DNA of 64,000 bases from positions 1-64,000 of the forward strand of contig NZ_JACOPF010000003.1 in NCBI RefSeq assembly GCF_014287475.1. Direction: 5' to 3'. Position numbers and translations under genes: made by a program. The notes below the pieces were generated by a model. That model saw nothing but the letters and a program-made list of their open reading frames with translations, was not told where the DNA came from and made no database searches. Origin of the DNA: Mediterraneibacter hominis. GTDB taxonomy: Bacteria > Bacillota > Clostridia > Lachnospirales > Lachnospiraceae. Positions 14,579 through 22,519 of this stretch are shown piece by piece; position 1 is the first letter of the stretch; every line of letters begins with the position of its first letter.

Positions 14579-15415
14579 ATGTCAGGGACATTATTTTTAT
14601 GTGCAACGCCCATTGGAAATCTGGAGGACATTACATTTCGTGTAATCCGAACTTTGAAAGAAGCAGATTTGATTGCGGCGGAAGATACGCGAAACAGTAT
14701 AAAATTATTAAATCATTTTGAAATACAGACACCAATGACCAGCTACCATGAGTATAATAAATATGAAAAGGGGCGGAAACTGGTTGAGAAGCTTCAAGAG
14801 GGAAAAAATATCGCACTGATTACAGATGCGGGCACTCCGGGTATCTCTGATCCGGGAGAAGAATTGGTACGTATGTGCTATGAAGCAGGAATTACAGTAA
14901 CCTCACTGCCCGGTGCCGCGGCCTGTATTACAGCACTGACGGTTTCAGGACTTTCTACGCGCAGATTTGCGTTTGAGGCGTTTCTGCCGCCGGATAAGAA
15001 AGAGAGGGAACGCATACTGGAAGAGCTCTCAGAGGAAACAAGAACGATTATTTTGTACGAAGCGCCGCACAGACTGTGCAAGACATTGGCATTATTAAAG
15101 GAAACATTGGGAAACAGAAAAATTACTATATGTCGGGAGCTGACAAAAAAGTATGAAGCTGTATTGCGATCTACTTTAGAGGAGGCAGTTATATTTTATA
15201 CAGAGCATGAACCAAAGGGAGAATGTGTTCTGGTGATAGAGGGAAAAAGTGCAGAGGAATTAAAGCAGGAAGCTCGCGAAAAATGGGAAGAGATGGGAAT
15301 AGAGGAACATATGCAGATCTATTTGTCAATGGGGAAAGACAAAAAAGAGGCAATGAAATGTGTGGCAAAAGACAGAGGAGTATCAAAAAGAGAAATATAT
15401 AAAGCTTTGCTATAA
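14579..15415 (+). CDS. rsmI: 16S rRNA (cytidine-1402-2'-O)-methyltransferase RsmI
   Basis: A 278-residue tetrapyrrole-methylase-fold protein with all RsmI marks: LFLCATPIGNLEDITFRVIRTL at the start, AAEDTRNSIKLLNHF, ALITDAGTPGISDPGEELV, LPGAAACITALTVSGL and FLPP. The C-terminal KKEAMKCVAKDRGVSKREIYKALL is the family's closing helix-turn-helix-like tail. It methylates the ribose of C1402 in the decoding centre. It ends the operon and is followed by a strong terminator. Confidence 0.95.
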   Translation: MSGTLFLCATPIGNLEDITFRVIRTLKEADLIAAEDTRNSIKLLNHFEIQTPMTSYHEYNKYEKGRKLVEKLQEGKNIALITDAGTPGISDPGEELVRMCYEAGITVTSLPGAAACITALTVSGLSTRRFAFEAFLPPDKKERERILEELSEETRTIILYEAPHRLCKTLALLKETLGNRKITICRELTKKYEAVLRSTLEEAVIFYTEHEPKGECVLVIEGKSAEELKQEAREKWEEMGIEEHMQIYLSMGKDKKEAMKCVAKDRGVSKREIYKALL

Positions 15416-15436
15416 AAATAAAAACGTTCTTATTAG

Positions 15437-15468
15437 AAAAGACAGTGCTGTTTTCGCGCTGTCTTTTT
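15437..15468. terminator. bidirectional intrinsic terminator after rsmI
   Basis: AAAAGACAGTGC pairs with GCGCTGTCTTTT (12 pairs, one G-T) with T runs on both strands. It lies between rsmI (+) and the convergent ABC ATPase gene (-). Confidence 0.85.
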
Positions 15469-15484
15469 TGTTAATACTGCTTAT

Positions 15485-16162
15485 TTAAGAAGTCAAATTT
15501 TTACCTTTAGGCTGTATTTCTGTGATACAGCCATCCTTCATAAAAACGATTTTTTCTTTTAAGTCAACTGCTTCCTGGAAATCATTCGTTACATACAGGA
15601 CTGTAATACCGAGCATTTCATTAATTTTTTTAATATCGGCAATCATTTCTGCACGCCGTCTTTCATTCTGACGTGCGAAATCTTCGTCAACAAGAAGAAC
15701 TTTAGGGTGGCAGACAATTGCTCTGCTGAGCGCTACTTTCTGCTTGTCTGATTCAGAGACTGCCTTTAGTTTCTTATTCAGTATATGAGAAATGCCAAAA
15801 AAAGAAGCTGCGGTTTTTACACGGGAATCTACAACGCTGCGGGGAAAGTTCCGCAGTCTCAACCCTAAGGCTATATTATCGTATACGTTTAGATGGCGGT
15901 AAAGTACATAATTTTGAAATGCCATAGCCAATTTTCTGTCTCGGGGCAGAATATCGTTGAGAAAGTCTTTACCCAGATAAATTTCTCCTGAGGTAATATC
16001 TTCTAAACCACCAATCATCCGCAGAATAGTTGATTTTCCACATCCGCTGGGGCCATGAAATATAACAAATTCCCCATCGTCAATATGGAGAGATACATCT
16101 TTTACAGAGACAAATCCGTTGGGATATATTTTTTTTAAGTGTGCAAATGTTACACTAGCCAT
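15485..16162 (-). CDS. orphan ABC ATPase, MsmK/UgpC-like, degenerate signature
   Basis: A 225-residue ABC ATPase resembling the N-terminal domain of sugar importer ATPases such as MsmK (VTFAHLKKIYPNG...VKDVSLHIDDGEFVIFHGPSGCGKST). Walker A is intact at residues 36-44, the Q-loop is AFQNYVLY, and Walker B with Glu is VLLVDED. The signature LSGGQ is replaced by VSESDKQK and the usual DEPLS by DEDFA. The C-terminal TOBE/regulatory region (about 130 residues) is absent. No permease gene lies nearby. It may be a relic or a shared or regulatory ATPase. Confidence 0.75.
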   Translation of the reverse strand: MASVTFAHLKKIYPNGFVSVKDVSLHIDDGEFVIFHGPSGCGKSTILRMIGGLEDITSGEIYLGKDFLNDILPRDRKLAMAFQNYVLYRHLNVYDNIALGLRLRNFPRSVVDSRVKTAASFFGISHILNKKLKAVSESDKQKVALSRAIVCHPKVLLVDEDFARQNERRRAEMIADIKKINEMLGITVLYVTNDFQEAVDLKEKIVFMKDGCITEIQPKGKNLTS

Positions 16163-16246
16163 GAGTACACCCCCTTTATAGTATAAGCATTTCTTTACAT
16201 AATTTTAGCACAACCTTTTTAACAATACAATCCTGAGGCGGGAGGG

Positions 16247-16774
16247 TCAGAGCATCTTGTCGGCCAGTATTACACTTGCGACTAAACCGGCAAATGTAGC
16301 AATCATGGCGCCTGTAAGAGTATAGCGGGACTTTTTTATGTGCGCGGTCATAAAGTAGACACTCATTGTATAAAAGATGGTTTCTGTACAGCACATAGAA
16401 ATGGAAGCAATCAATCCTAATCTAGAATCAGTACCATATTCCTTGAAGCTGTCCAGGAGAAGTCCGGTAGCGGCGGAGGAAGAAAACATTTTAACAATTG
16501 TCAAAGGAACAAGCTCGCCGGGAAATCCGATATAAGAGGTAAATTGTCCCAATAAATGACCGAGAAAATCAAGAAATCCAGAGGCACGTAAGATTCCTAC
16601 GGCCGCCATAAGTCCAATTAATGTCGGCATAAGACGGATAACTGTTAAAAATCCGCTTTTGGCTCCTTTTATAAAACAGTCGTAGACATGGACTTTAGAG
16701 AGCAGTCCATAGATAACGACTGCGAGAACGATAAATGGAACAATAAAGTCCGCGATATAAAGAAAAAGCTGCAT
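16247..16774 (-). CDS. spmB: spore maturation protein B
   Basis: A 175-residue membrane protein of the SpmB/nucleoside-recognition family. It has FIVPFIVLAVVIYGLLSKVHVYDCFIKGAKSGFLTVIRLMPTLIGLMAAVGILRASG and SSSAATGLLLDSFKEYGTDSRLGLIASISMCCTETIFYTMSVYFM, both characteristic. It is needed with SpmA for spore core dehydration in Bacillus. The start at 16774 is preferred to the ATG at 16810 because AGGAGA lies 8 bases before it. It is divergent from, and separated from, spmA by a lipoprotein gene. Confidence 0.93.
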   Translation of the reverse strand: MQLFLYIADFIVPFIVLAVVIYGLLSKVHVYDCFIKGAKSGFLTVIRLMPTLIGLMAAVGILRASGFLDFLGHLLGQFTSYIGFPGELVPLTIVKMFSSSAATGLLLDSFKEYGTDSRLGLIASISMCCTETIFYTMSVYFMTAHIKKSRYTLTGAMIATFAGLVASVILADKML

Positions 16775-16904
16775 ACAAAATTCTCCTAATAGTTTGTGCG
16801 CTTTTTTCATTTATATGTCTTTTAGAAAGCTGCAATTCCAGTTATTTAAGAATATCAGTAAGAAAAATTTCATAAGATATTACAAATATATCAGGGGAGT
16901 TTCT

Positions 16905-18692
16905 ATGGCACTTCTATTTTCCCGAAATATAAAATCCGAAAAAAAAAGAGTAATTTTTGACAAAAAAAGATTTGGGGGAGCGCTGGCCGCCTGTATTTTG
17001 GTATTTTCACTTACAATATCTGGCTGTCAGCACAATCAGTCCCAAGATGCAGACAGTGCGTTTCTTACATACACAAAAATGATATTTGCACAGGAAGTGG
17101 CATCAAATACAGTGAGTCTTCATTATACATTAAAAAATCCAGAGGATTATGGGATTGAAAATGTGCCGGTTACATTTGGAACATTTGTTGCGGACGAAGA
17201 AGCTGTTCATGTGTCCATAGAAAATATGCGAAAATCTCTCTCCGCATTTTCTTATGACGATCTTTCTGTACAAAATCAGTTGACATATGATGTTATAGAA
17301 TATTATTTAGAAATGCTGGAGACAGATATTGAATATCTTTTATATGAGGAACCATTAGGGCTGGTAAGCGGGATTCAGACACAGCTTCCAGTATTATTGT
17401 CAGAATACCAGTTCTACAATGAAAATGATGTAAAAATCTATTTAGACCTAATGCAGACAACTCCGGAGTATTTTGATAGTCTGATTGCATTTGAGAAGAA
17501 AAAATCAGAAGAAGGATTATTCATGGCGGACTACGCGGTGGATACAGTAATAGAGCAGTGTAATGCTTTTTTAGACATGGGAGACAGCAATTATTTGATT
17601 TCTACATTTGTAGATAGAATAAATGGATTAGACGAGTTGACTGAGAAAGAAAAAAGTGACTATATACAAAAAAATGCATTCGCATTACAGAACTATATAT
17701 ACCCTTCATACAGCAAGCTTGTATCTGAAATTCAAAAATTAAAAGAAACAGGAAAGAATGAAAAGGGACTTTGTTATCTTCCGGAAGGCAAAAAGTATTA
17801 TGAGCAGGTTGTAAAGGAGTCCACGGGTTCTGATAAAAGTATTCCTGAGTTGGAAGATATGACCAGAAGGCAGATTATAACCGACTTAGAAGCAATGGAA
17901 TCTGTACTCGGAATTACTGCACAGGAGGCACAGGAAACATTTTCTATGACAGAGACGGAGCCGGAAGCAATTTTAAATAATTTGAAAATGGAAATCACTG
18001 ATACATTTCCGGCGGAACCAGAAACAGAGCTGCAGGTCAAATACGTACCAGAAGCGCTGGAAGAGCACTTAAGTCCGGCATTCTATATGATTCCGGCAAT
18101 AGACAATACAGAAGAGAATGTTATCTATGTCAACCAGGCACATATGAGCAACAGCCTGACACTGTTTACCACGCTGGCACATGAAGGATATCCGGGCCAT
18201 TTATATCAGACTGTATATTACGCAGGAACAGATCCGGATCCGTTAAGGAATATTTTCAGCTTCGGCGGATATGTAGAAGGCTGGGCGACATATGCAGAGA
18301 TGTGCAGCTATTATCTGGCTCCGATGACAAAAGAACAGGCTACACTGCTGCAGAAAAACAGCTCGATCATTCTGGGACTGTATGCACTTGCAGATATGGG
18401 AATCCATTATGAAGGATGGGATCGAATGGATACAGTGGCATTTTTTACGAATTATGGTATTAAAGATACAGAAACAATAGAAACAATTTATGAATTGATC
18501 ATAGGTTCACCCGGCAACTACCTGAAATATTATATAGGATATGTTGAATTCTTAAATCTGAAAAAAGAGTGGGTAAAGGAAAAAGGAGAAGAATTTTCAA
18601 ATAAGGAGTTTCACGAGGCAGTTCTTTCGGTAGGACCGGCGCCGTTTGAAGTTGTGGAAGAATATATGTGGAAGGATCTGAAGGGGGAATAA
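16905..18692 (+). CDS. DUF885-family lipoprotein metallopeptidase
   Basis: A 595-residue exported protein. A basic start is followed by a hydrophobic helix and lipobox ending ISGC (Cys near residue 42), so it should be a membrane-anchored lipoprotein. The DUF885 core holds HEGYPGH at residues 426-432, a zinc-peptidase-type HExxxxH variant, followed by GGYVEGWATYAEMCSYYLAPM. Members are thought to be metallopeptidases; substrates are unknown. The ATG at 16905 has AGGGGAG upstream. It lies between the divergent spmB and the downstream spmA, which starts 3 bases after its stop. Confidence 0.87.
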   Translation: MALLFSRNIKSEKKRVIFDKKRFGGALAACILVFSLTISGCQHNQSQDADSAFLTYTKMIFAQEVASNTVSLHYTLKNPEDYGIENVPVTFGTFVADEEAVHVSIENMRKSLSAFSYDDLSVQNQLTYDVIEYYLEMLETDIEYLLYEEPLGLVSGIQTQLPVLLSEYQFYNENDVKIYLDLMQTTPEYFDSLIAFEKKKSEEGLFMADYAVDTVIEQCNAFLDMGDSNYLISTFVDRINGLDELTEKEKSDYIQKNAFALQNYIYPSYSKLVSEIQKLKETGKNEKGLCYLPEGKKYYEQVVKESTGSDKSIPELEDMTRRQIITDLEAMESVLGITAQEAQETFSMTETEPEAILNNLKMEITDTFPAEPETELQVKYVPEALEEHLSPAFYMIPAIDNTEENVIYVNQAHMSNSLTLFTTLAHEGYPGHLYQTVYYAGTDPDPLRNIFSFGGYVEGWATYAEMCSYYLAPMTKEQATLLQKNSSIILGLYALADMGIHYEGWDRMDTVAFFTNYGIKDTETIETIYELIIGSPGNYLKYYIGYVEFLNLKKEWVKEKGEEFSNKEFHEAVLSVGPAPFEVVEEYMWKDLKGE

Positions 18693-18695
18693 AGG

Positions 18696-19313
18696 ATGCT
18701 CAACTACCTGTGGGCGGGAATGATTCTTGCCGGAATTATCTTTGGAGCTTTTAACGGTAAGATGCCAGATATTACAAATGCCGCGCTGGATTCTTCAAAA
18801 GAAGCTGTGACACTTTGCATTACTATGATAGGGGTGATGTCTTTCTGGACAGGAATTATGGAAATCGCATCAGAAGCAGGAATTATCACTCTGGCATCTA
18901 AAAAAATGCGTCCTCTGATCCATTTTCTATTTCCGAATATTCCACAGGAGCACAGGGCAAATGAACATATTACTACAAACTTTATCGCTAATTTTCTTGG
19001 GCTTGGCTGGGCGGCAACGCCTGCCGGACTAAGGGCAATGGAAGAACTGGAAAAGCTGGAGGAGGAAAGACGAAAAGGGAGGGCTCCGGGACAGATAAGA
19101 AAAAAAGGCGTCGCCAGCAATGAGATGTGTACGTTTTTGATTTTGAATATCTCTTCCCTACAGTTGATCTCTGTCAATGTAATCGCTTATCGCAGCCAGT
19201 ACGGAAGTGTGAATCCGGCAGCAGTGGTGGGAGCTGGAATTATAGCGACGGCAGTCAGTACTGTGGCGGCGGCCGTGTTTTGTAAATGGATGGACAGGAA
19301 GAATAAGTATTGA
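18696..19313 (+). CDS. spmA: spore maturation protein A
   Basis: A 205-residue membrane protein with SpmA marks: FNGKMPDITNAALDSSKEAVTLCITMIGVMSFWTGIMEIASEAG, HEHITTNFIANFLGLGWAATPAGLRAMEEL-type core (here NEHITTNFIANFLGLG), and SNEMCTFLILNISSLQLISVNVIAYRSQYGSVNPAAVV. It works with SpmB in spore maturation. It begins 3 bases after the DUF885 gene and is probably co-transcribed with it. Confidence 0.95.
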   Translation: MLNYLWAGMILAGIIFGAFNGKMPDITNAALDSSKEAVTLCITMIGVMSFWTGIMEIASEAGIITLASKKMRPLIHFLFPNIPQEHRANEHITTNFIANFLGLGWAATPAGLRAMEELEKLEEERRKGRAPGQIRKKGVASNEMCTFLILNISSLQLISVNVIAYRSQYGSVNPAAVVGAGIIATAVSTVAAAVFCKWMDRKNKY

Positions 19314-19385
19314 CTTAGAATAGGTAAGGTGATATATTTATCACATATAGAAATTAGAAAAGTAAAGCAGAAATGAGGAGAAAAA

Positions 19386-19622
19386 GTGTCTGCGTTTTAT
19401 ACACGAATGAAAGCGTACAGAGAAAAGCTGCATTTAAGCCAGCATGATTTGGCGGATAAAGTAGGAGTAAGGCGGGAAACGATTGTACGTCTGGAAAAGG
19501 GACAATATAATCCATCTTTAAAACTGGCGGTAGATATTGCCAGAGTATTTGATACGCCGGTGGAGGACGTTTTTGTGTTCCAGAAGGACAGTGGTGAAGA
19601 GCTGAAAGGAGAGCATTTATGA
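19386..19622 (+). CDS. small XRE-family transcriptional regulator
   Basis: A 78-residue protein made of one helix-turn-helix: MKAYREKLHLSQHDLADKVGVRRETIVRLEKGQYNPSLKLAVDIARVFDTPVEDVFVF. This YozG/antitoxin-like short form has no effector domain. The start is GTG at 19386 with AGGAGAAAA 5-6 bases upstream. Its stop overlaps the start of the Uma2 gene (ATGA), so the two are translationally coupled. It may control the pair. Confidence 0.85.
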   Translation: MSAFYTRMKAYREKLHLSQHDLADKVGVRRETIVRLEKGQYNPSLKLAVDIARVFDTPVEDVFVFQKDSGEELKGEHL

Positions 19623-20239
19623 CAACAAAAGAAAAAAATAGAGATATGATAAGAGAGGAAGCCTATGCGTATCATGCAGAGTCAGAAGAAAAAAAGCAGG
19701 GTATGTATACGGTGGAGGACTATTATGCATTGCCCGAGGATACAAGAGCAGAACTGATAGACGGGTGTTTTTATGATATGGCGTCCCCTACCTCTTTCCA
19801 TCAGTTGATTGCAGGAGAAATATACCGGCAGATTGCCAACTACATTTTTGAACAAGGGGGTCCATGCACGCCGTTTATAGCACCAGCAGATGTACAGCTT
19901 GACAATGACGACAGGACTATGCTGGTGCCGGATGTGTTTATTGTCTGCAATCCAGAACAGATTGTAAGACGAAACATCAAAGGTGCTCCGGACTTTATAC
20001 TGGAAGTAATATCTCCGGGAACGAGTAAAAGAGACTATATAATAAAGCTTCAGAAATATGAGAATGCAGGGGTCAGGGAATACTGGATTGTAGATCCTTA
20101 TCAAAAGCGAGTACTGGTGTATTTCTTTGAGAATGAAATGAGCCCTGCTATTTACCCGATTGATGCTGACATTCCAGTAAATATTATAGAGGGCAAGCTG
20201 ACCATAAAGATGGCATATGCCGCGAAGTGGCTGGATTAG
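19619..20239 (+). CDS. Uma2-family (DUF820) restriction-endonuclease-like protein
   Basis: A 206-residue protein of the Uma2 family (PD-(D/E)xK fold). The marks are YTVEDYYALPEDTRAELIDGCFYDM, VPDVFIVC, and PDFILEVISPGTSKRDYIIKLQKYENAGVREYWIVDP, which carries the acidic and Lys residues of the nuclease site. Uma2 proteins are frequent in cyanobacteria and occur singly in clostridia; their role is unknown. It is coupled to the XRE gene by ATGA overlap and ends before a strong terminator. Confidence 0.87.
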   Translation: MTTKEKNRDMIREEAYAYHAESEEKKQGMYTVEDYYALPEDTRAELIDGCFYDMASPTSFHQLIAGEIYRQIANYIFEQGGPCTPFIAPADVQLDNDDRTMLVPDVFIVCNPEQIVRRNIKGAPDFILEVISPGTSKRDYIIKLQKYENAGVREYWIVDPYQKRVLVYFFENEMSPAIYPIDADIPVNIIEGKLTIKMAYAAKWLD

Positions 20240-20273
20240 GAAAGGAAAAGAGGAAAATAACAGAAGAGACAGA

Positions 20274-20325
20274 GAAAAGAAAACAGAGGAGTGTCTGACG
20301 AAGGACGCTCCTCTGTTTTCTTTTC
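20274..20325. terminator. long-stem intrinsic terminator after the Uma2 gene
   Basis: The 22 bases at 20274-20295 pair with 20304-20325 (one G-T) around an 8-base loop, and a T-rich tract is part of the 3' arm. It isolates the XRE-Uma2 unit from the Wadjet operon. Confidence 0.88.
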
Positions 20326-20344
20326 TTTCTCATTGTATGGCAGA

Positions 20345-20449
20345 TATGGTATAATATGAGCACCTAGCGAGGTTTTTTACAAGCTTAGTGCGAGTCATAC
20401 CTGTTCCACTTGGCGAGGTATTCCACGAGCCTAGTGGACATGGTATAAT
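20345..20449 (+). repeat. tandem imperfect hairpins between duplicated TATAAT boxes, upstream of jetA
   Basis: Two related hairpins lie at 20360-20391 (GCACCTAGC/GCTTAGTGC) and 20405-20438 (TCCACTTGGC/GCCTAGTGGA). Both contain a GCGAGGT-like loop start. They are bracketed by ATGGTATAAT boxes at 20346-20355 and 20440-20449. The right box could be the extended -10 promoter of the jet operon. The hairpins could be a regulator-binding tandem repeat or a small dispersed element. Confidence 0.55.
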
Positions 20450-20499
20450 AATAACGGCAGTGTGCAGACGCTATGTTTAGAGAAGTAGGAGCAGACAAT

Positions 20500-21864
20500 A
20501 TGCAGATACGGTTTGAAATACCAGCTTCATTTTGGGGCTTATTTCGTTCAGTAAATAGAGAAATTTACATAGAATCATTATTATATATTAATGAAGAGTA
20601 TCAGTACAGTAATTATTTTCTTACGAAAGAAATTTGTGTACAGATATTGAGCGATATGAACGCAAAAAAACAGATTCAGCTTATGCGGGAAGAGGATGAG
20701 ACAGAGACAGACTTGCTGGAGACAACTGCGTCCAGAATTTTAAAATGGCTGTTGAAAAGCGGATGGCTTAAGAAAATTGATGATTACAATACAATGACTA
20801 CAAACATCGTTATACCAGATTATGCTGCGATATTTATTGAAGCATTTGAAAGACTTTCATCAGAAGAAATGGAAGAGACAGAGGTTTATATTCAAAATGT
20901 CTATGCAACATTGTTTTCTTTTCAAAATAATCCAAGGGTAAATCTGAATATGCTTCGTACGGCTCTTATAAATACGAGAAAATTAAATAAAGCCTTACAG
21001 GACATGCTTCATAATATGGACAAGTTTTTTGAAAGGCTTCTGAACAAAGAAACCTATGGTGAACTACTGCAGGAGCATCTGAACGGATATGTGGAGGAAA
21101 TAGTAAAAAAGAAATATCATATACTAAAAACTTCAGATAATTTCTATATATACAAAATGGATATTAAAAAATGTCTGCGGGACATGAGAGAAGATGAACA
21201 GTGGATTGAGAGTATTCGAAAGAAAGCGCAGAATACAGGAGATACAAAGGAGGATGTACTGGAGCTTTTGGATTTGATAGAAAGGGGCTTTGATGATATA
21301 GAACATCGTATTTCAAATATGGATAAGGAACATTCCAAATATGTGAGAGCTACCGTTACAAGATTGAACTATCTTTTAAGCGGAGAGACTGACACGAAAG
21401 GACTAGTGGTGAAATTGTTAAATCAAATTGCGCAGAAGAAAGACAAAGAGGAGATTCTAAAGAGGGTATCTCAAAAGATGAATTTGTCATTTTTTGAGAT
21501 TTTGTCAGGCAAGTCATTGTATAAGCGCAGGAAAAGCAGAGCAGATTTTATCAGTCAGATGGAAGTGGAGGAGGAAACTGCGGACTTGGCAAAGGAAGAT
21601 GTATTGAAATTAAACCGGATACAGACCAGATATAGTGTGGCAGAAATTGAAAATTTTATCGAGGCGCATATGGAAGATGGGATAATGGATATACAGAATG
21701 TGGAGAATATGGACGAAGAGACATTCGAAAAGTTAATTCTTGCATACGATTACAGTACAAAGAAAAACAGCAAATATCGGGTTTTAGAAGAAGAGGAACT
21801 TGAAATGATAGAAAATGGAAGGTACCGTTATCCAGATTTGAAGTTTATACCGAGAAAAAGCTGA
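20500..21864 (+). CDS. jetA: Wadjet system subunit JetA (kleisin-like)
   Basis: A 454-residue protein beginning MQIRFEIPASFWGLFRSVNREIYIESLLYINEEYQYSNYFLTKE, the JetA start seen in clostridial Wadjet systems (DUF5716-type). It is mostly helical, with a winged-helix-like N-terminal part, a long helical middle, and C-terminal LKLNRIQTRYSVAEIENFIEAHMEDG. JetA is the MukF/MksF-like kleisin that bridges JetC heads. The start at 20500 has AGGAG 8 bases upstream; an earlier ATG at 20473 does not. It is followed by jetB after 10 bases. Confidence 0.88.
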   Translation: MQIRFEIPASFWGLFRSVNREIYIESLLYINEEYQYSNYFLTKEICVQILSDMNAKKQIQLMREEDETETDLLETTASRILKWLLKSGWLKKIDDYNTMTTNIVIPDYAAIFIEAFERLSSEEMEETEVYIQNVYATLFSFQNNPRVNLNMLRTALINTRKLNKALQDMLHNMDKFFERLLNKETYGELLQEHLNGYVEEIVKKKYHILKTSDNFYIYKMDIKKCLRDMREDEQWIESIRKKAQNTGDTKEDVLELLDLIERGFDDIEHRISNMDKEHSKYVRATVTRLNYLLSGETDTKGLVVKLLNQIAQKKDKEEILKRVSQKMNLSFFEILSGKSLYKRRKSRADFISQMEVEEETADLAKEDVLKLNRIQTRYSVAEIENFIEAHMEDGIMDIQNVENMDEETFEKLILAYDYSTKKNSKYRVLEEEELEMIENGRYRYPDLKFIPRKS

Positions 21865-21874
21865 GGAGGTATTT

Positions 21875-22519
21875 ATGATTGCGTATTATGAAGAACTGGA
21901 TGATGAAGAACGGGATCGTCTGCGAAACGTAATACAGGTGTTATACCGGCAGACGTTTCTTCTGGAAAGAAAGTTCGATAAAAGAACTGGCAGAATGGCA
22001 GTGTCAGGAGAATACAGAACAGGCAGCAGGCACTTTGAATTTCTAAAGGAATATTTTGCAGTTGCAGGAATCACTCTGCAAGAAAATATGCATATGGGAC
22101 TGATCTATATACAAGGCGAAACTTTATGGGGAGAAAAGCTGCCGCGTTTAGCAACGATATACCTGCTTGTGCTAAAGCTTCTTTATGACGAACAGATGGC
22201 GGCAGTTTCGTCCAGCAGCCATGTTGTAGTCACAATGGGAATGGTAAATGGAAAAGCAGGAGAGTTTCATGTTCTTTCTTCACTTCCGTCGCCGACAGAG
22301 ATGAGAAAGACAATCGCATTGTTGAAAAAGTATCAGATCATTGAACCGATGGACGTATTAGAAGAGCTGGACGAAAATACAAGATTTATTATTTATCCAA
22401 GTATTCATGCAGTACTTTTGGGAGACGACATCAGGGAACTGCTGGGAACATTCAGTGAGGAGGAATATGGTGGAGAAGAAGCAATCATTCAAAGCACTCT
22501 CGAAGATATGCCTGAATAA
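21875..22519 (+). CDS. jetB: Wadjet system subunit JetB (KITE-like, DUF4194)
   Basis: A 214-residue protein of the DUF4194/MukE-like type. It begins with YYEELDDEERDRLRNVIQVLYRQTFLLERKF, followed by RHFEFLKEYFAVAGITLQENMHMGLIYIQGE and RLATIYLLVLKLLYDEQM, and ends with FIIYPSIHAVLLGDDIRELLG, all DUF4194-like. It binds JetA in the SMC-like complex. GAGGAGGT precedes the ATG. Its last 53 bases overlap the start of jetC in another frame. Confidence 0.9.
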   Translation: MIAYYEELDDEERDRLRNVIQVLYRQTFLLERKFDKRTGRMAVSGEYRTGSRHFEFLKEYFAVAGITLQENMHMGLIYIQGETLWGEKLPRLATIYLLVLKLLYDEQMAAVSSSSHVVVTMGMVNGKAGEFHVLSSLPSPTEMRKTIALLKKYQIIEPMDVLEELDENTRFIIYPSIHAVLLGDDIRELLGTFSEEEYGGEEAIIQSTLEDMPE

